DNA of 40,227 bases from Clostridia bacterium. Its GTDB lineage: Bacteria > Bacillota_A > Clostridia > Christensenellales > Aristaeellaceae. Each line of letters starts with the position of its first letter. The stretch's first letter is position 1. The notes below the pieces were generated by a model, which saw only the letters and a list, made by a program, of their open reading frames with translations, had not been told where the DNA came from and made no database searches. Of the stretch, positions 17,090 to 25,744 are shown piece by piece. Position numbers and translations under genes: made by a program. The stretch lies in contig JAFQEB010000046.1 of the NCBI GenBank assembly GCA_017399225.1, positions 1 to 40,227 of the forward strand. Reading direction: 5' to 3'.

Positions 17090-17406
17090 TAATAGTAGAA
17101 GTCACCGCTGGCCATCAGCACGCCCATGATCACAAAGTAGATCACGTAGATGACCACGGTCAGGATCACGCTTACCAGCGCGCCGAGACCGGCCTTCTTG
17201 GCGTTCAGGGGCTGGGTGTCCTTCCACATCAGGAACAGGATCAGACCCGCGATCGGGATGCAGCAGCCCAGCAGTGCCCAGCCGAAGCTGCCGGTGTCAT
17301 TGGCAGCGCCAGCGCCGGCGCCCACCTTCTTCTGCTCCACGCCGCACTGGGGGCAGATCACTGCCTGATCATGGATCTCAGCGCCGCAATTACGACAAAA
17401 TGCCAT
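17089..17406 (-). CDS. Zinc-ribbon small membrane protein, paralog 2
   Basis: 105-aa paralog of the protein at 16017-16319. It has the zinc ribbon CRNCGAEI...ICPQCG (4-24), a Gly/Ala linker, and two hydrophobic helices around WKDTQPLNAKKAGLGAL. The C-terminus is SGDFYY. Start MAFCRN has AAGGAGG about 8 nt upstream. It is the first gene of a two-gene unit with DUF2085 and is transcribed divergently from mntP. Function is unknown; the ribbon-plus-helices design is common in small Firmicutes membrane proteins. Confidence 0.85.
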   Translation of the reverse strand: MAFCRNCGAEIHDQAVICPQCGVEQKKVGAGAGAANDTGSFGWALLGCCIPIAGLILFLMWKDTQPLNAKKAGLGALVSVILTVVIYVIYFVIMGVLMASGDFYY

Positions 17407-17449
17407 TTTGGTTTCCTCCTTTTTCCCCATTGCATAAATATGCTCCAAT

Positions 17450-17478
17450 AATATACCACAGACGCCGGCAAAATGCAA
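17450..17478 (-). promoter_or_regulatory. Promoter of zinc-ribbon/DUF2085 operon
   Basis: Minus strand: TTGCAT (17473-17478), 17 nt, TATATT (17450-17455) with TG one base upstream (extended -10). Confidence 0.75.
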
Positions 17479-17498
17479 TCCGTCATTTGGGGTTTGTC

Positions 17499-17528
17499 TT
17501 GACTAACCTGTCTCCGCCATGCTACATT
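17499..17528 (+). promoter_or_regulatory. Promoter of mntP leader
   Basis: TTGACT (17499-17504), 18 nt, TACATT (17523-17528) with upstream TGC. The predicted start is near 17535, where the riboswitch begins. Confidence 0.65.
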
Positions 17529-17534
17529 GCCTTT

Positions 17535-17692
17535 GCGTAAGGGAGTAGTCGGCGCCGACACGGCGCGGCAGAGTCAACATGATGGGGCACGCGCCTCTGG
17601 CTCTGTACGGCGAAGCTGATCCGAGCTTTTTGTGACGAGACTTACCCGTTTTTTCTGTGCTGTGCGGAAGGACGGGCGCAAGTCTCGTTTTT
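17535..17692 (+). ncRNA. yybP-ykoY manganese riboswitch with terminator
   Basis: The leader carries the conserved yybP-ykoY blocks AAGGGAGTAG (about 17539-17548), GTCAACAT (17573-17580) and GAGACTTACC (17637-17646). The last block is also the left arm of an intrinsic terminator: CGAGACTT (17636-17643) pairs with AAGTCTCG (17680-17687), CCCGT with ACGGG, then five T. Mn2+ binding should keep CGAGACTT in the aptamer and allow readthrough into mntP. The family and its link to mntP are established; the assignment here rests on motif match and gene context. Confidence 0.9.
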
Positions 17693-17726
17693 CTGTGCAT
17701 ACCCTTTTTCAAGGAGGACAAAAGAC

Positions 17727-18287
17727 ATGGAATTCTTCGAACTGCTGCTCATCGCCGTCAGCATGAGCATGGACGCCTTCGCCGTATCCATCTGCAAGGG
17801 CCTTTCCGTGCGGAAGATCAAGCCCCGCCACATGCTCAGCGTGGGCGCATGGTTCGGCGGATTTCAGGGCGTGATGCCGGCGATCGGCTTTGCGCTCACG
17901 ACGCTGTTCGCCTCGCTCATCACCTCCGTCAGCCACTGGATCGCCTTTGGGCTGCTGCTGCTCATCGGCGGCAACATGATCCGCGAGGCCCTGGGCAAGG
18001 AGGAAGAGGAGATCGACGACTCCTTCGCCTTCATGACCATGCTGACCCTGGCCGTGGCCACCAGCATCGACGCGCTGGCCATGGGTGTGACGCTGAATCT
18101 CTCGGGCAAGAACATCTTCATCGCCGCACCCCTGATCGCCGTGACCACCGCGCTCCTCTCGCCCATCGGCCTGAAGGTAGGCAACCTCTTCGGCGCGAAG
18201 TACAAGAGCAAGGCCGAGCTGGCGGGCGGCATTGTACTGGTAGCGCTGGGCGTCAAGATCCTGCTGGAGGGCCTGAACGTTATTTGA
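17727..18287 (+). CDS. mntP: Manganese efflux pump MntP
   Basis: 186-aa inner-membrane exporter that removes excess Mn2+. It has two DUF204 repeats, each with the acidic signature in a transmembrane helix: SMDAFAVSICKGL (about 12-24) and SIDALAMGVTLNL (about 113-125). Six hydrophobic segments are present and the length matches MntP. AAGGAGG lies about 10 nt before the ATG. It is preceded by a Mn2+ riboswitch, which supports the substrate. It is followed by a terminator hairpin into which element C is inserted. Confidence 0.96.
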   Translation: MEFFELLLIAVSMSMDAFAVSICKGLSVRKIKPRHMLSVGAWFGGFQGVMPAIGFALTTLFASLITSVSHWIAFGLLLLIGGNMIREALGKEEEEIDDSFAFMTMLTLAVATSIDALAMGVTLNLSGKNIFIAAPLIAVTTALLSPIGLKVGNLFGAKYKSKAELAGGIVLVALGVKILLEGLNVI

Positions 18288-18300
18288 ACCGGATATCAAA

Positions 18301-18326
18301 AAGGGGTGACAGTTCCGTCACCCCTT
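18301..18326 (+). terminator. Proximal mntP terminator hairpin, T-run lost
   Basis: GGGGTGAC pairs with GTCACCCC around AGTTCC, followed by TT and then CTGCGTGTCA of element C. It is identical over 26 bp to 18539-18564. Confidence 0.75.
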
Positions 18327-18538
18327 CTGCGTGTCAAAAAAGTGGCTGCGGCCACTTTTTTGAGTGGAGGTTTTGCATTTTTTGCTGTCAGCTAAAGCTG
18401 ACGGCCGCAAAAAATGTAAGGAATGGTTTCGGCGCAAGCCGAAACCGCCCCGCCCCGGCGGCAAAGCCCCCGGATTCGATTACAGTCAGAGGGCCTGCGG
18501 GCCCTCCGACACCTCCCATAGAGTTCTTTGACAGTCTG
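18327..18538 (-). repeat. Terminator-associated structured element, copy C
   Basis: 212-bp copy inverted relative to A and B on the + strand, but in the same orientation relative to the terminator it follows. On the minus strand it runs CAGACTGTCAAAGAACTC, GGGAGGTGTC, GAGGGCCcgcaGGCCCTC, the GCCGCCGGGGCGGGG segment, copy-specific hairpin GGTTTCGGCttgcGCCGAAACC, copy-specific hairpin GTCAGCTttAGCTGAC within CATTTTTTGC/GCAAAAAATG, then AAAAAAGTGGC/GCCACTTTTTT (18334-18363) and right end TTGACACGCAG. It is flanked by exact 26-bp direct repeats of the mntP terminator hairpin. Confidence 0.9.
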
Positions 18539-18566
18539 AAGGGGTGACAGTTCCGTCACCCCTTTT
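18539..18566 (+). terminator. Distal mntP terminator copy, shared with convergent gene
   Basis: Second exact copy of the 26-bp hairpin, here followed by TTTT. The minus-strand DUF4422 gene ends inside it (stop at 18556-18558), so it can serve both directions. Confidence 0.8.
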
Positions 18567-19338
18567 GCTTATTCTTTTGCCGCAGCCTTTCCTCCGGCAC
18601 AAAACGCCTGCGCAGAAAGGTGGCGATCTTCCTGGGCCAGTGCTGGCTTTCCAGGTGCATCACGCGCACCTGGCGCACGCGGGGCTGCGTTTTCTCCAGC
18701 CACACGTCCAGCAACCGCTCCGCTACAAAGCCCAGCACCCGGCTGTTTTCGGGCTCCCCGGCTGCGGTCAGCCGCTTTTCCAGCTCGAACAGAATGCCGA
18801 AAAGCCACGCGGAATAGGCCTCGAACTGCTCCCGGCGCATGATGAACATGTTGAACCGGCGGCCCCAGCAGCGCTTCATCACCCGGTCGAAGGCAGGCAG
18901 GAAGTCCGGGCAGCCTTCGGCGATCACCTGCCGCGCCAGCACCAGGTCGCCTGCCCGGTGGGCATGGGCATACTGGCTGTAATTCGTTTCGATCAGGTAC
19001 ACCCGGGGTCTGGGGACGATCACCTCTGCCGTTTCCAGCAGCTGTTCCGCCTGCGGCTGGGTCAGCGCGCCGCCCAGGGCGCGGCCCCTGCCCTGCAGGG
19101 TGAAGTACCGCCGGTAGTGGCACAGGCCATAGACGTCTGCCTGCATGTTTTTCCACAGCCAGTAGTGCACCGTCAGCTCGCTGTAAAGGCCGTTGCGCAG
19201 GCTGATGTTCTCCCCCGCATCATCCCGGGTCAGCCCCAGGTCAGGGTGCAGGGCCGCGCCTGCCTGCACGGGAAGATAGGGCGCATTCCCGGGCAATTCA
19301 CAGGCCTTGTGTGCCGCAACTGCGATCACCGTTTTCAT
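18556..19338 (-). CDS. DUF4422 family glycosyltransferase-like protein
   Basis: 260-aa protein matching the DUF4422 family found in capsule and exopolysaccharide biosynthesis. It has an N-terminal TVIAVAAHK. The family hallmark blocks are GENISLRNGLYSELTVHYWLWKN and YGLCHYRRYF (about 70-79), then VIVPRPRVYLIETN, with MFIMRREQFEAYSAWLFGILFELE and the C-terminal basic stretch KIATFLRRRF. The start has GGAGG 7 nt upstream. The family is predicted to transfer sugars in the cytoplasm. No other polysaccharide genes adjoin, so the acceptor is unknown. It is a monocistronic gene with its own strong promoter. Confidence 0.85.
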   Translation of the reverse strand: MKTVIAVAAHKACELPGNAPYLPVQAGAALHPDLGLTRDDAGENISLRNGLYSELTVHYWLWKNMQADVYGLCHYRRYFTLQGRGRALGGALTQPQAEQLLETAEVIVPRPRVYLIETNYSQYAHAHRAGDLVLARQVIAEGCPDFLPAFDRVMKRCWGRRFNMFIMRREQFEAYSAWLFGILFELEKRLTAAGEPENSRVLGFVAERLLDVWLEKTQPRVRQVRVMHLESQHWPRKIATFLRRRFVPEERLRQKNKQKG

Positions 19339-19368
19339 CCCCGCGCCTCCCTTCCTGCTGATATGGCC

Positions 19369-19397
19369 ATGATAGCACCGGCGGGAGGGGCTGTCAA
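19369..19397 (-). promoter_or_regulatory. Promoter of the DUF4422 gene
   Basis: Minus strand: TTGACA (19392-19397), 17-nt spacer ending GTGC, TATCAT (19369-19374). Confidence 0.8.
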
Positions 19398-19420
19398 GGC
19401 AGCGGATGCCCTCCGGATAA

Positions 19421-19450
19421 AAAGAAAAACCTGAATCTTACGATTCAGGT
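19421..19450 (-). terminator. Terminator of the downstream tRNA-Glu
   Basis: Minus strand: ACCTGAATC pairs with GATTCAGGT with a 4-nt loop, then TTTTTCTTTTT. Confidence 0.9.
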
Positions 19451-19453
19451 AAG

Positions 19454-19526
19454 CACCTCCGAGGGGATTCGAACCCCTGTTTCAGCCTTGAGAGGGCCGC
19501 GTGCTAGGCCTCTACACAACGGAGGC
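19454..19526 (-). tRNA. tRNA-Glu (CTC), copy 1
   Basis: 73-nt tRNA on the minus strand: acceptor GCCTCCG/CGGAGGT, D-arm with AGAGGCCTAG, anticodon loop CTCTCAA giving CTC (Glu, codon GAG), T-arm AGGGGTTCGAATCCCCT. CCA is not encoded. It is identical to the copy at 19671-19743 but has its own promoter and terminator. Confidence 0.95.
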
Positions 19527-19555
19527 ATATTGAGCAGAACTCAACTGCGGGATTG

Positions 19556-19584
19556 ATTTTATCATAGCTTTCGCGATTTGTCAA
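19556..19584 (-). promoter_or_regulatory. Promoter of tRNA-Glu copy 1
   Basis: Minus strand: TTGACA (19579-19584), 17 nt, TAAAAT (19556-19561). It is followed 6 nt later by CGCAGTTGAG, shared with the tRNA-Gln promoter. Confidence 0.88.
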
Positions 19585-19634
19585 CAGCTTTCTGCGTATT
19601 TTTCGCCGGATGCGTGAAAGCAGCCTGGGGCAAC

Positions 19635-19667
19635 AAAAAACCGCCCGAACCTTACGATTCAGGCGGG
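19635..19667 (-). terminator. Terminator of the tRNA-Gln/tRNA-Glu unit
   Basis: Minus strand: CCGCCTGAA pairs with TTCGGGCGG, then TTTTTT. Confidence 0.9.
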
Positions 19668-19670
19668 AAG

Positions 19671-19743
19671 CACCTCCGAGGGGATTCGAACCCCTGTTTC
19701 AGCCTTGAGAGGGCCGCGTGCTAGGCCTCTACACAACGGAGGC
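19671..19743 (-). tRNA. tRNA-Glu (CTC), copy 2
   Basis: Same sequence and fold as copy 1 (anticodon CTC). It lies 8 nt after tRNA-Gln on the minus strand and shares its transcript. Confidence 0.95.
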
Positions 19744-19751
19744 ATATAAAG

Positions 19752-19822
19752 CTGGGGAACTAGGATTCGAACCTAGGCAATACGAGTCAGAGTCGCAGGT
19801 GCTACCGTTACACCATTCCCCA
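19752..19822 (-). tRNA. tRNA-Gln (CTG)
   Basis: 71-nt tRNA: acceptor TGGGGAA/TTCCCCA, anticodon arm TGCGA-CTCTGAC-TCGTA giving anticodon CTG (Gln, codon CAG), T-arm CTAGGTTCGAATCCTAG, discriminator G, CCA not encoded. Confidence 0.94.
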
Positions 19823-19866
19823 TCGCTTTACAGCTTGCAGCGGGCTTTCGCTCAACTGCGAAAATC

Positions 19867-19895
19867 ATCTTATCACACTTTCCGGGGCTTGTCAA
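19867..19895 (-). promoter_or_regulatory. Promoter of the tRNA-Gln/tRNA-Glu unit
   Basis: Minus strand: TTGACA (19890-19895), 17 nt, TAAGAT (19867-19872), then CGCAGTTGAG after 6 nt. Confidence 0.88.
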
Positions 19896-19931
19896 CACCT
19901 TTCCCAAACTTTTTTTGCGAATTTCTTTCGT

Positions 19932-20870
19932 TCATCCCAACCAGTCCGACAGGCTGATCTGTCCGTCCCGCCAGGACTCCTGCCTGGCCTCATGGATGCG
20001 GTCGCCGGGCTGCACATGCCCCGTCAGCAGGGGCGAAAGCGGATCGTGCTGCGCCATGCTCCGGCGGACTGCCTCCGGGCTGGCGTTGGCGTAGCAGTAG
20101 CGGCACAGGTGTCCGCAGGTGTCGTAGGAGCCGATATCGCAGGTCAGGTGGCAGGCGCAATCCCGGGCGCGGGGCTGCTTCACCCGGGGCGCCAGGGCTG
20201 CGCCGATCGCCTTTTCATAGGAAGAAAGGGTCATGCAGCCGGCGCAGTCCACGCCGAAAGCAGCCAGCTCCTCCCCTTCGTGACATGCAGTGAGTGTCAT
20301 TCCGTATTCACGGGCGATGGCGGCCATCTCCCGGCCCAGCAGCAGCCGCATTTCCTGCGGCACCGCCCGCACCTCCGGGAAATTGCGCTTCACCTTTTCA
20401 TACAGATCCACAAAGGAGATAACGCAGGTATGCGTTGCCCCTGCCAGGGTGCGGCACATTTCCGAGAAATCCATCAGGTGGCGCTGCGCGGTGTACGCAT
20501 CCGTCATCAGGATGGGGTCATAGCGCCAGACGACGCAGTCCGGCCCCAGGCGATCGCTGAGGCGGCGGAAATCTGCCATCACCTGCTCCTTTGGCGGCAC
20601 GTTGGGCTCGATCTCCCGCCCGTAGGGGGTGATGGTCACATGCCAGAGCTGACCGTAGGGCGCGAGGGCGTCCAGATGGGGCAGCATCGGGCCGGGGTTC
20701 TTGGTGATGAAGCCGATGCAGTCCACCACCTCGGGCGAGAGGCGGTAGCGGGTGATCTGCCTCGGGTTGAAGGGATTGCGCACCAGCACATAGCCCTCCT
20801 CCAGCCGCCGCAGGAACCAGGGCGTATAGAAGGCCGGGATATCCGTGCGCTGGCCGGTATTGATGATCAT
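19932..20870 (-). CDS. DUF1848 family protein
   Basis: 312-aa protein of the DUF1848 family, function unknown. Family features visible are the N-terminal IINTGQRTDIPAFYTPWF, an aromatic-rich VVWRYDPILMTD block near the middle, and a dense Cys cluster toward the C-terminus (CAGC; then CACHLTCDIGSYDTC and GHLCRYCYAN). The cluster CxxxCxxC resembles an iron-sulfur site, as in radical-SAM-like proteins, but that is inference. Start MIINTG has GGAGG 7 nt upstream. Extending 16 codons upstream would run through the promoter. It is monocistronic and divergent from the SGNH hydrolase gene. Confidence 0.86.
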   Translation of the reverse strand: MIINTGQRTDIPAFYTPWFLRRLEEGYVLVRNPFNPRQITRYRLSPEVVDCIGFITKNPGPMLPHLDALAPYGQLWHVTITPYGREIEPNVPPKEQVMADFRRLSDRLGPDCVVWRYDPILMTDAYTAQRHLMDFSEMCRTLAGATHTCVISFVDLYEKVKRNFPEVRAVPQEMRLLLGREMAAIAREYGMTLTACHEGEELAAFGVDCAGCMTLSSYEKAIGAALAPRVKQPRARDCACHLTCDIGSYDTCGHLCRYCYANASPEAVRRSMAQHDPLSPLLTGHVQPGDRIHEARQESWRDGQISLSDWLG

Positions 20871-20906
20871 GCTTCCGCCTCCCGCAAAAGAACATTTGTT
20901 TGCTAC

Positions 20907-20935
20907 ATCATACGTCATTCTCCGGCTGCCGTCAA
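20907..20935 (-). promoter_or_regulatory. Promoter of the DUF1848 gene
   Basis: Minus strand: TTGACG (20930-20935), 17 nt, TATGAT (20907-20912). Confidence 0.8.
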
Positions 20936-20989
20936 GGCGAACATGGCGTTTCCGGGCCGAAAGGCGCAGGAATATTTCCCGGCACAGGA

Positions 20990-21018
20990 TTGCAATCCCT
21001 CCTCCGGCGTGCTATCCT
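20990..21018 (+). promoter_or_regulatory. Probable promoter of the SGNH hydrolase gene
   Basis: TTGCAA (20990-20995), 17-nt spacer ending GTGC, TATCCT (21013-21018). Confidence 0.6.
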
Positions 21019-21054
21019 ATTCGCAAAACCTGCAACCGAAGGGAGGCCCCCTCC

Positions 21055-21825
21055 ATGAGATCTTTTTGCTTCTGCTGCCTGGGCGACTCCATCACCAGCG
21101 ATCAGGTGACCGGCATCGGCACCGTCGTGGCCCGCAAGCTGGGCGCGGCGCAGCTGCTCAACGCCGCCTGCGGCTATGCCACCTGCACCGACTGGCACGA
21201 CGGGGACGTGAACGTCACCCCCATCACCCTGGCAGAGCCGCCCAACACCAACACCGCCGATAACGTGCTTTCCAACCAGGTGCGCCGCGTCCTGCAGGCG
21301 ATCACCCCGGCGGGCGAGGTCATCCGATGGATGGTGGACGGCGTCGAATACGCCCTTGACCCGGCTGTCGGCGTCGGCACGGGCGCGCTGCCCCGGCCTG
21401 ATATCATCTACATTGCCATCTCCACCAACGACGGCAACCACCCCTTCAACACCGTCGCGGACGATTTTGCCGCCGTGGCGCAGCAGCCCTATGCCGCCCT
21501 GACCCGCTGCAGCCTGGCCTCTGCCCTGTGCTGGGCGCTCCACACGCTGCAATCCGCCTGCCCTAAGGCGCAGATCTTCGTCGCCACGCCCCTGCAGACG
21601 TATACCGACATGCCCCATATGTCCCACGAGAGCGGCCTGCTCAAGCGCCGCCTGGTGATGGACGTATGCCGCCTGTGCGGCGTGCAGTGCATCGACAGCT
21701 TCATGGAGAGCGGCTTTGACAGCACCGTCGCCCGCGACCACGGCGAGGTGCACCCGGATGAGGAATGGAAGGAGCGTATCGCCGCCTTCGTGGCCCACGA
21801 GATCACCCGGCGTCTGCAGAAATAA
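21055..21825 (+). CDS. SGNH/GDSL-type hydrolase
   Basis: 256-aa protein with block I GDSIT at residues 10-14 (nucleophile Ser12), a block III-like STNDGNHPFN (about 122-131) and a C-terminal DHGEVHPDEEWKERIA carrying the likely Asp/His pair. There is no signal peptide, although the first residues (RSFCFCCLGDS) are Cys-rich. This superfamily contains esterases, acetylxylan esterases and lipases. The substrate cannot be told. Start ATG 21055 has GGGAGG 9 nt upstream. The open frame extends 70 codons further up but crosses the divergent promoters. It may be monocistronic, because a separate promoter precedes the ABC genes. Confidence 0.8.
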   Translation: MRSFCFCCLGDSITSDQVTGIGTVVARKLGAAQLLNAACGYATCTDWHDGDVNVTPITLAEPPNTNTADNVLSNQVRRVLQAITPAGEVIRWMVDGVEYALDPAVGVGTGALPRPDIIYIAISTNDGNHPFNTVADDFAAVAQQPYAALTRCSLASALCWALHTLQSACPKAQIFVATPLQTYTDMPHMSHESGLLKRRLVMDVCRLCGVQCIDSFMESGFDSTVARDHGEVHPDEEWKERIAAFVAHEITRRLQK

Positions 21826-21873
21826 AGAACAGCCGTTTTGTCTTATCTGACCAGCACTCCACCATTTAGGCCG

Positions 21874-21902
21874 TTGCGTGTGCAACAATTTCGTGCTATA
21901 CT
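21874..21902 (+). promoter_or_regulatory. Promoter of the ABC exporter operon
   Basis: TTGCGT (21874-21879), 17-nt spacer ending GTGC, TATACT (21897-21902). Confidence 0.65.
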
Positions 21903-21961
21903 ACCCGCGAATTATGTTGTAAAACCTGCTCACGACCTGCACACCGGAGGAAAAGAGCACC

Positions 21962-23745
<1,784 letters not shown>

Positions 23746-23746
<1 letters not shown>

Positions 23747-25563
23747 TGGCACGCAACAAGTTTGACGTGGACGAGTCCCTCGAAAGCCCGTTTGACGCAG
23801 GTCACCTCAAGCTGACGATGCACTACATCGCCCGCCACAAGTGGAAGATGCTCCTGGCCCTGCTGCTCTCCGGCATCGCCTCCGTCATCGGCCTGCTCTC
23901 CCCCAAGATCACCGAGGAGGTCATCAACAACATCGTCCCCGCGGGCGACGTTTCCCGCCTGCTGCTGATGTGTGTGCTCTACATCGGCATCATCAGCCTG
24001 AGCATCGTCTTCACCATCATCCGATCCCGCATGATGGCCCATGTGTCCCAGAATATCATCTACGACATCCGCAAGGATCTCTTCGCCCATCTGCAGCGCC
24101 TGCCCTTCTCCTACTATGACAGCCGCCCGGCGGGCAAGATCCTCGTGCGCGTGATCAACTACGTCAACTCGGTGTCCGATATCCTGTCCAACGGCATCAT
24201 CAACTCCATCATCGAGATCATCAACATCGTCTTCATCGTGGTGTTCATGTACATCACCCAGCCGACCCTGGCCACCATCATCGTGGCGGGCCTGCCGGTG
24301 TTCCTGGCCATCATCATCATCATCAAGCCCCGCCAGCGCCGCGCCTGGCAGAACCAGTCAAACAAGAATTCCAACTACAACGCCTACCTGGCCGAGTCCA
24401 TCGACGGCGTGCGCGTCTCCCAGATCTTCGCCCGGCAGGAGGTCAACTGCTCCATCATGAAGCGCCTGGCCACCGCCTGCCGCGCCGCCTGGATGAAGGC
24501 CATCTACGTCTCCAACACCGTGTGGCTCTCCTCCTCGCTGATCACGCAGATCGTGTTCACCTTCATGTACATCGCCGCGGTGTTCTGGCTGGGCGGCGAG
24601 CCCGGCTCCGCCATCGCCTTCGGTACGATCCTGGCCATGGGCCAGTACCTCAACCGCTTCTGGCAGCCCATCACCAACCTGGCCAACATCTACAACTCCT
24701 TCGTCAACAACCTGGCGTATCTGGAGCGCATCTTTGAGACGATGGAGGAGCCCGTGGTAGTGGCTGACAAGGAAGACGCTGCCGAGCTGCCCGCCATTAC
24801 CGGCGAGGTGGACTTTGAGGACATCCTCTTCGGCTACGAAGAAGGCCAAACCGTGCTGGAGAACATGAACCTGCACGTCCGGGCCGGCGAATCCATCGCG
24901 CTGGTCGGCCCCACGGGCGCGGGCAAGTCCACCGTGGTGAACCTGCTGTGCCGCTTCTACAACCTGCGCGGCGGCCGCATCCTGCTCACCGACGAGAAGG
25001 GTGAAAAGCACAATATCACCGACGTTACCCTCCACTCCCTGCGCAGCCAGCTGGGCATCATGCTGCAGGACAGCTTCATCTTCACCGGCACCCTCCTGGA
25101 CAACATCCGCTACGGCCGCCTGGACGCCACAGACGAAGAGGTGCGCGAGGCTGCCCGCATCGTGCGCGCGGACGACTTCATCCGCGAGATGCCCGACGGC
25201 TACAAGACCTCTGTGGGCGAGCGCGGCTCCAGCCTCAGCCAGGGCCAGCGCCAGCTGATCGCCTTTGCCCGCACACTGCTCAGCGACCCCCGCATCCTGA
25301 TCCTGGACGAGGCCACCTCCTCCATCGACACCAAAACGGAGAAGCTCCTGCAGGACGGCATCCAGGCCATGCTGCGCGGCCGCACCTCCTTCATCATCGC
25401 CCACCGCCTGTCCACCATCAAGAACTGCGACCGCATTCTTTACATCGGCAACAAGGGCATCATGGAGGCCGGCAGCCACGACGAGCTGATGGCAAAGAAG
25501 GGCGCGTACTACGAGCTCTACACCGCCCAGGCCCGCGATCAGGGCGTGCAGTTCAAGGATTGA
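23746..25563 (+). CDS. ABC exporter half-transporter, catalytic-site subunit
   Basis: 605-aa partner of the preceding gene. The transmembrane domain is about 25-335. The ATPase has Walker A GPTGAGKST, canonical Walker B ILILDEATSSID and H-loop IIAHRLSTIK, but a non-canonical signature LSQGQRQ. In a head-to-tail dimer this LSQGQ faces the partner's Asp/Gln-substituted site, so all deviations fall in one composite ATP site and the other site is fully canonical. The start overlaps the upstream stop by 1 nt, with AAGGAGG about 9 nt upstream. It is followed by a good terminator. Confidence 0.94.
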
Positions 25564-25595
25564 TCATTCTTTCCCAAATCCTACCCCAATTTCAG

Positions 25596-25621
25596 GCTGT
25601 CCGCCCTGCGGGCAGCTTTTT
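25596..25621 (+). terminator. Terminator of the ABC exporter operon
   Basis: GCTGTCCGC pairs with GCGGGCAGC (one G-T pair, loop CCT), then five T. Confidence 0.9.
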
Positions 25622-25623
25622 GA

Positions 25624-25652
25624 TTGCTCCGGAAGCGGTTTTGCACTATAAT
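25624..25652 (+). promoter_or_regulatory. Upstream constitutive-type promoter before merR gene
   Basis: TTGCTC (25624-25629), 17 nt, TATAAT (25647-25652). It would read through the MerR-type operator region that follows. Confidence 0.6.
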
Positions 25653-25689
25653 GATGCTGTATTTTGAAAAAATCCCCCTGCGTCAGGGG

Positions 25690-25720
25690 TTGCTTGTGAC
25701 GCAGCGTCATGTGTTACGAT
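25690..25720 (+). promoter_or_regulatory. MerR-type promoter with operator palindrome
   Basis: TTGCTT (25690-25695), a long 19-nt spacer, TACGAT (25715-25720, preceded by TGT). The spacer contains the perfect palindrome TGACGCAGCGTCA (25697-25709). MerR-family activators bind such dyads in 19-20 nt spacers and untwist them. A further half-site GCGTCA lies at 25680-25685. It is probably autoregulated by the gene that follows. Confidence 0.75.
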
Positions 25721-25744
25721 GGCTGTGCAAGGAGGGAAATTGCC

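Noticed and set aside
19454..19822. Integration site for a mobile island at the tRNA genes
   Set aside because: The duplicated tRNA-Glu is complete with its own promoter and terminator, and no integrase or att-like fragment is nearby.
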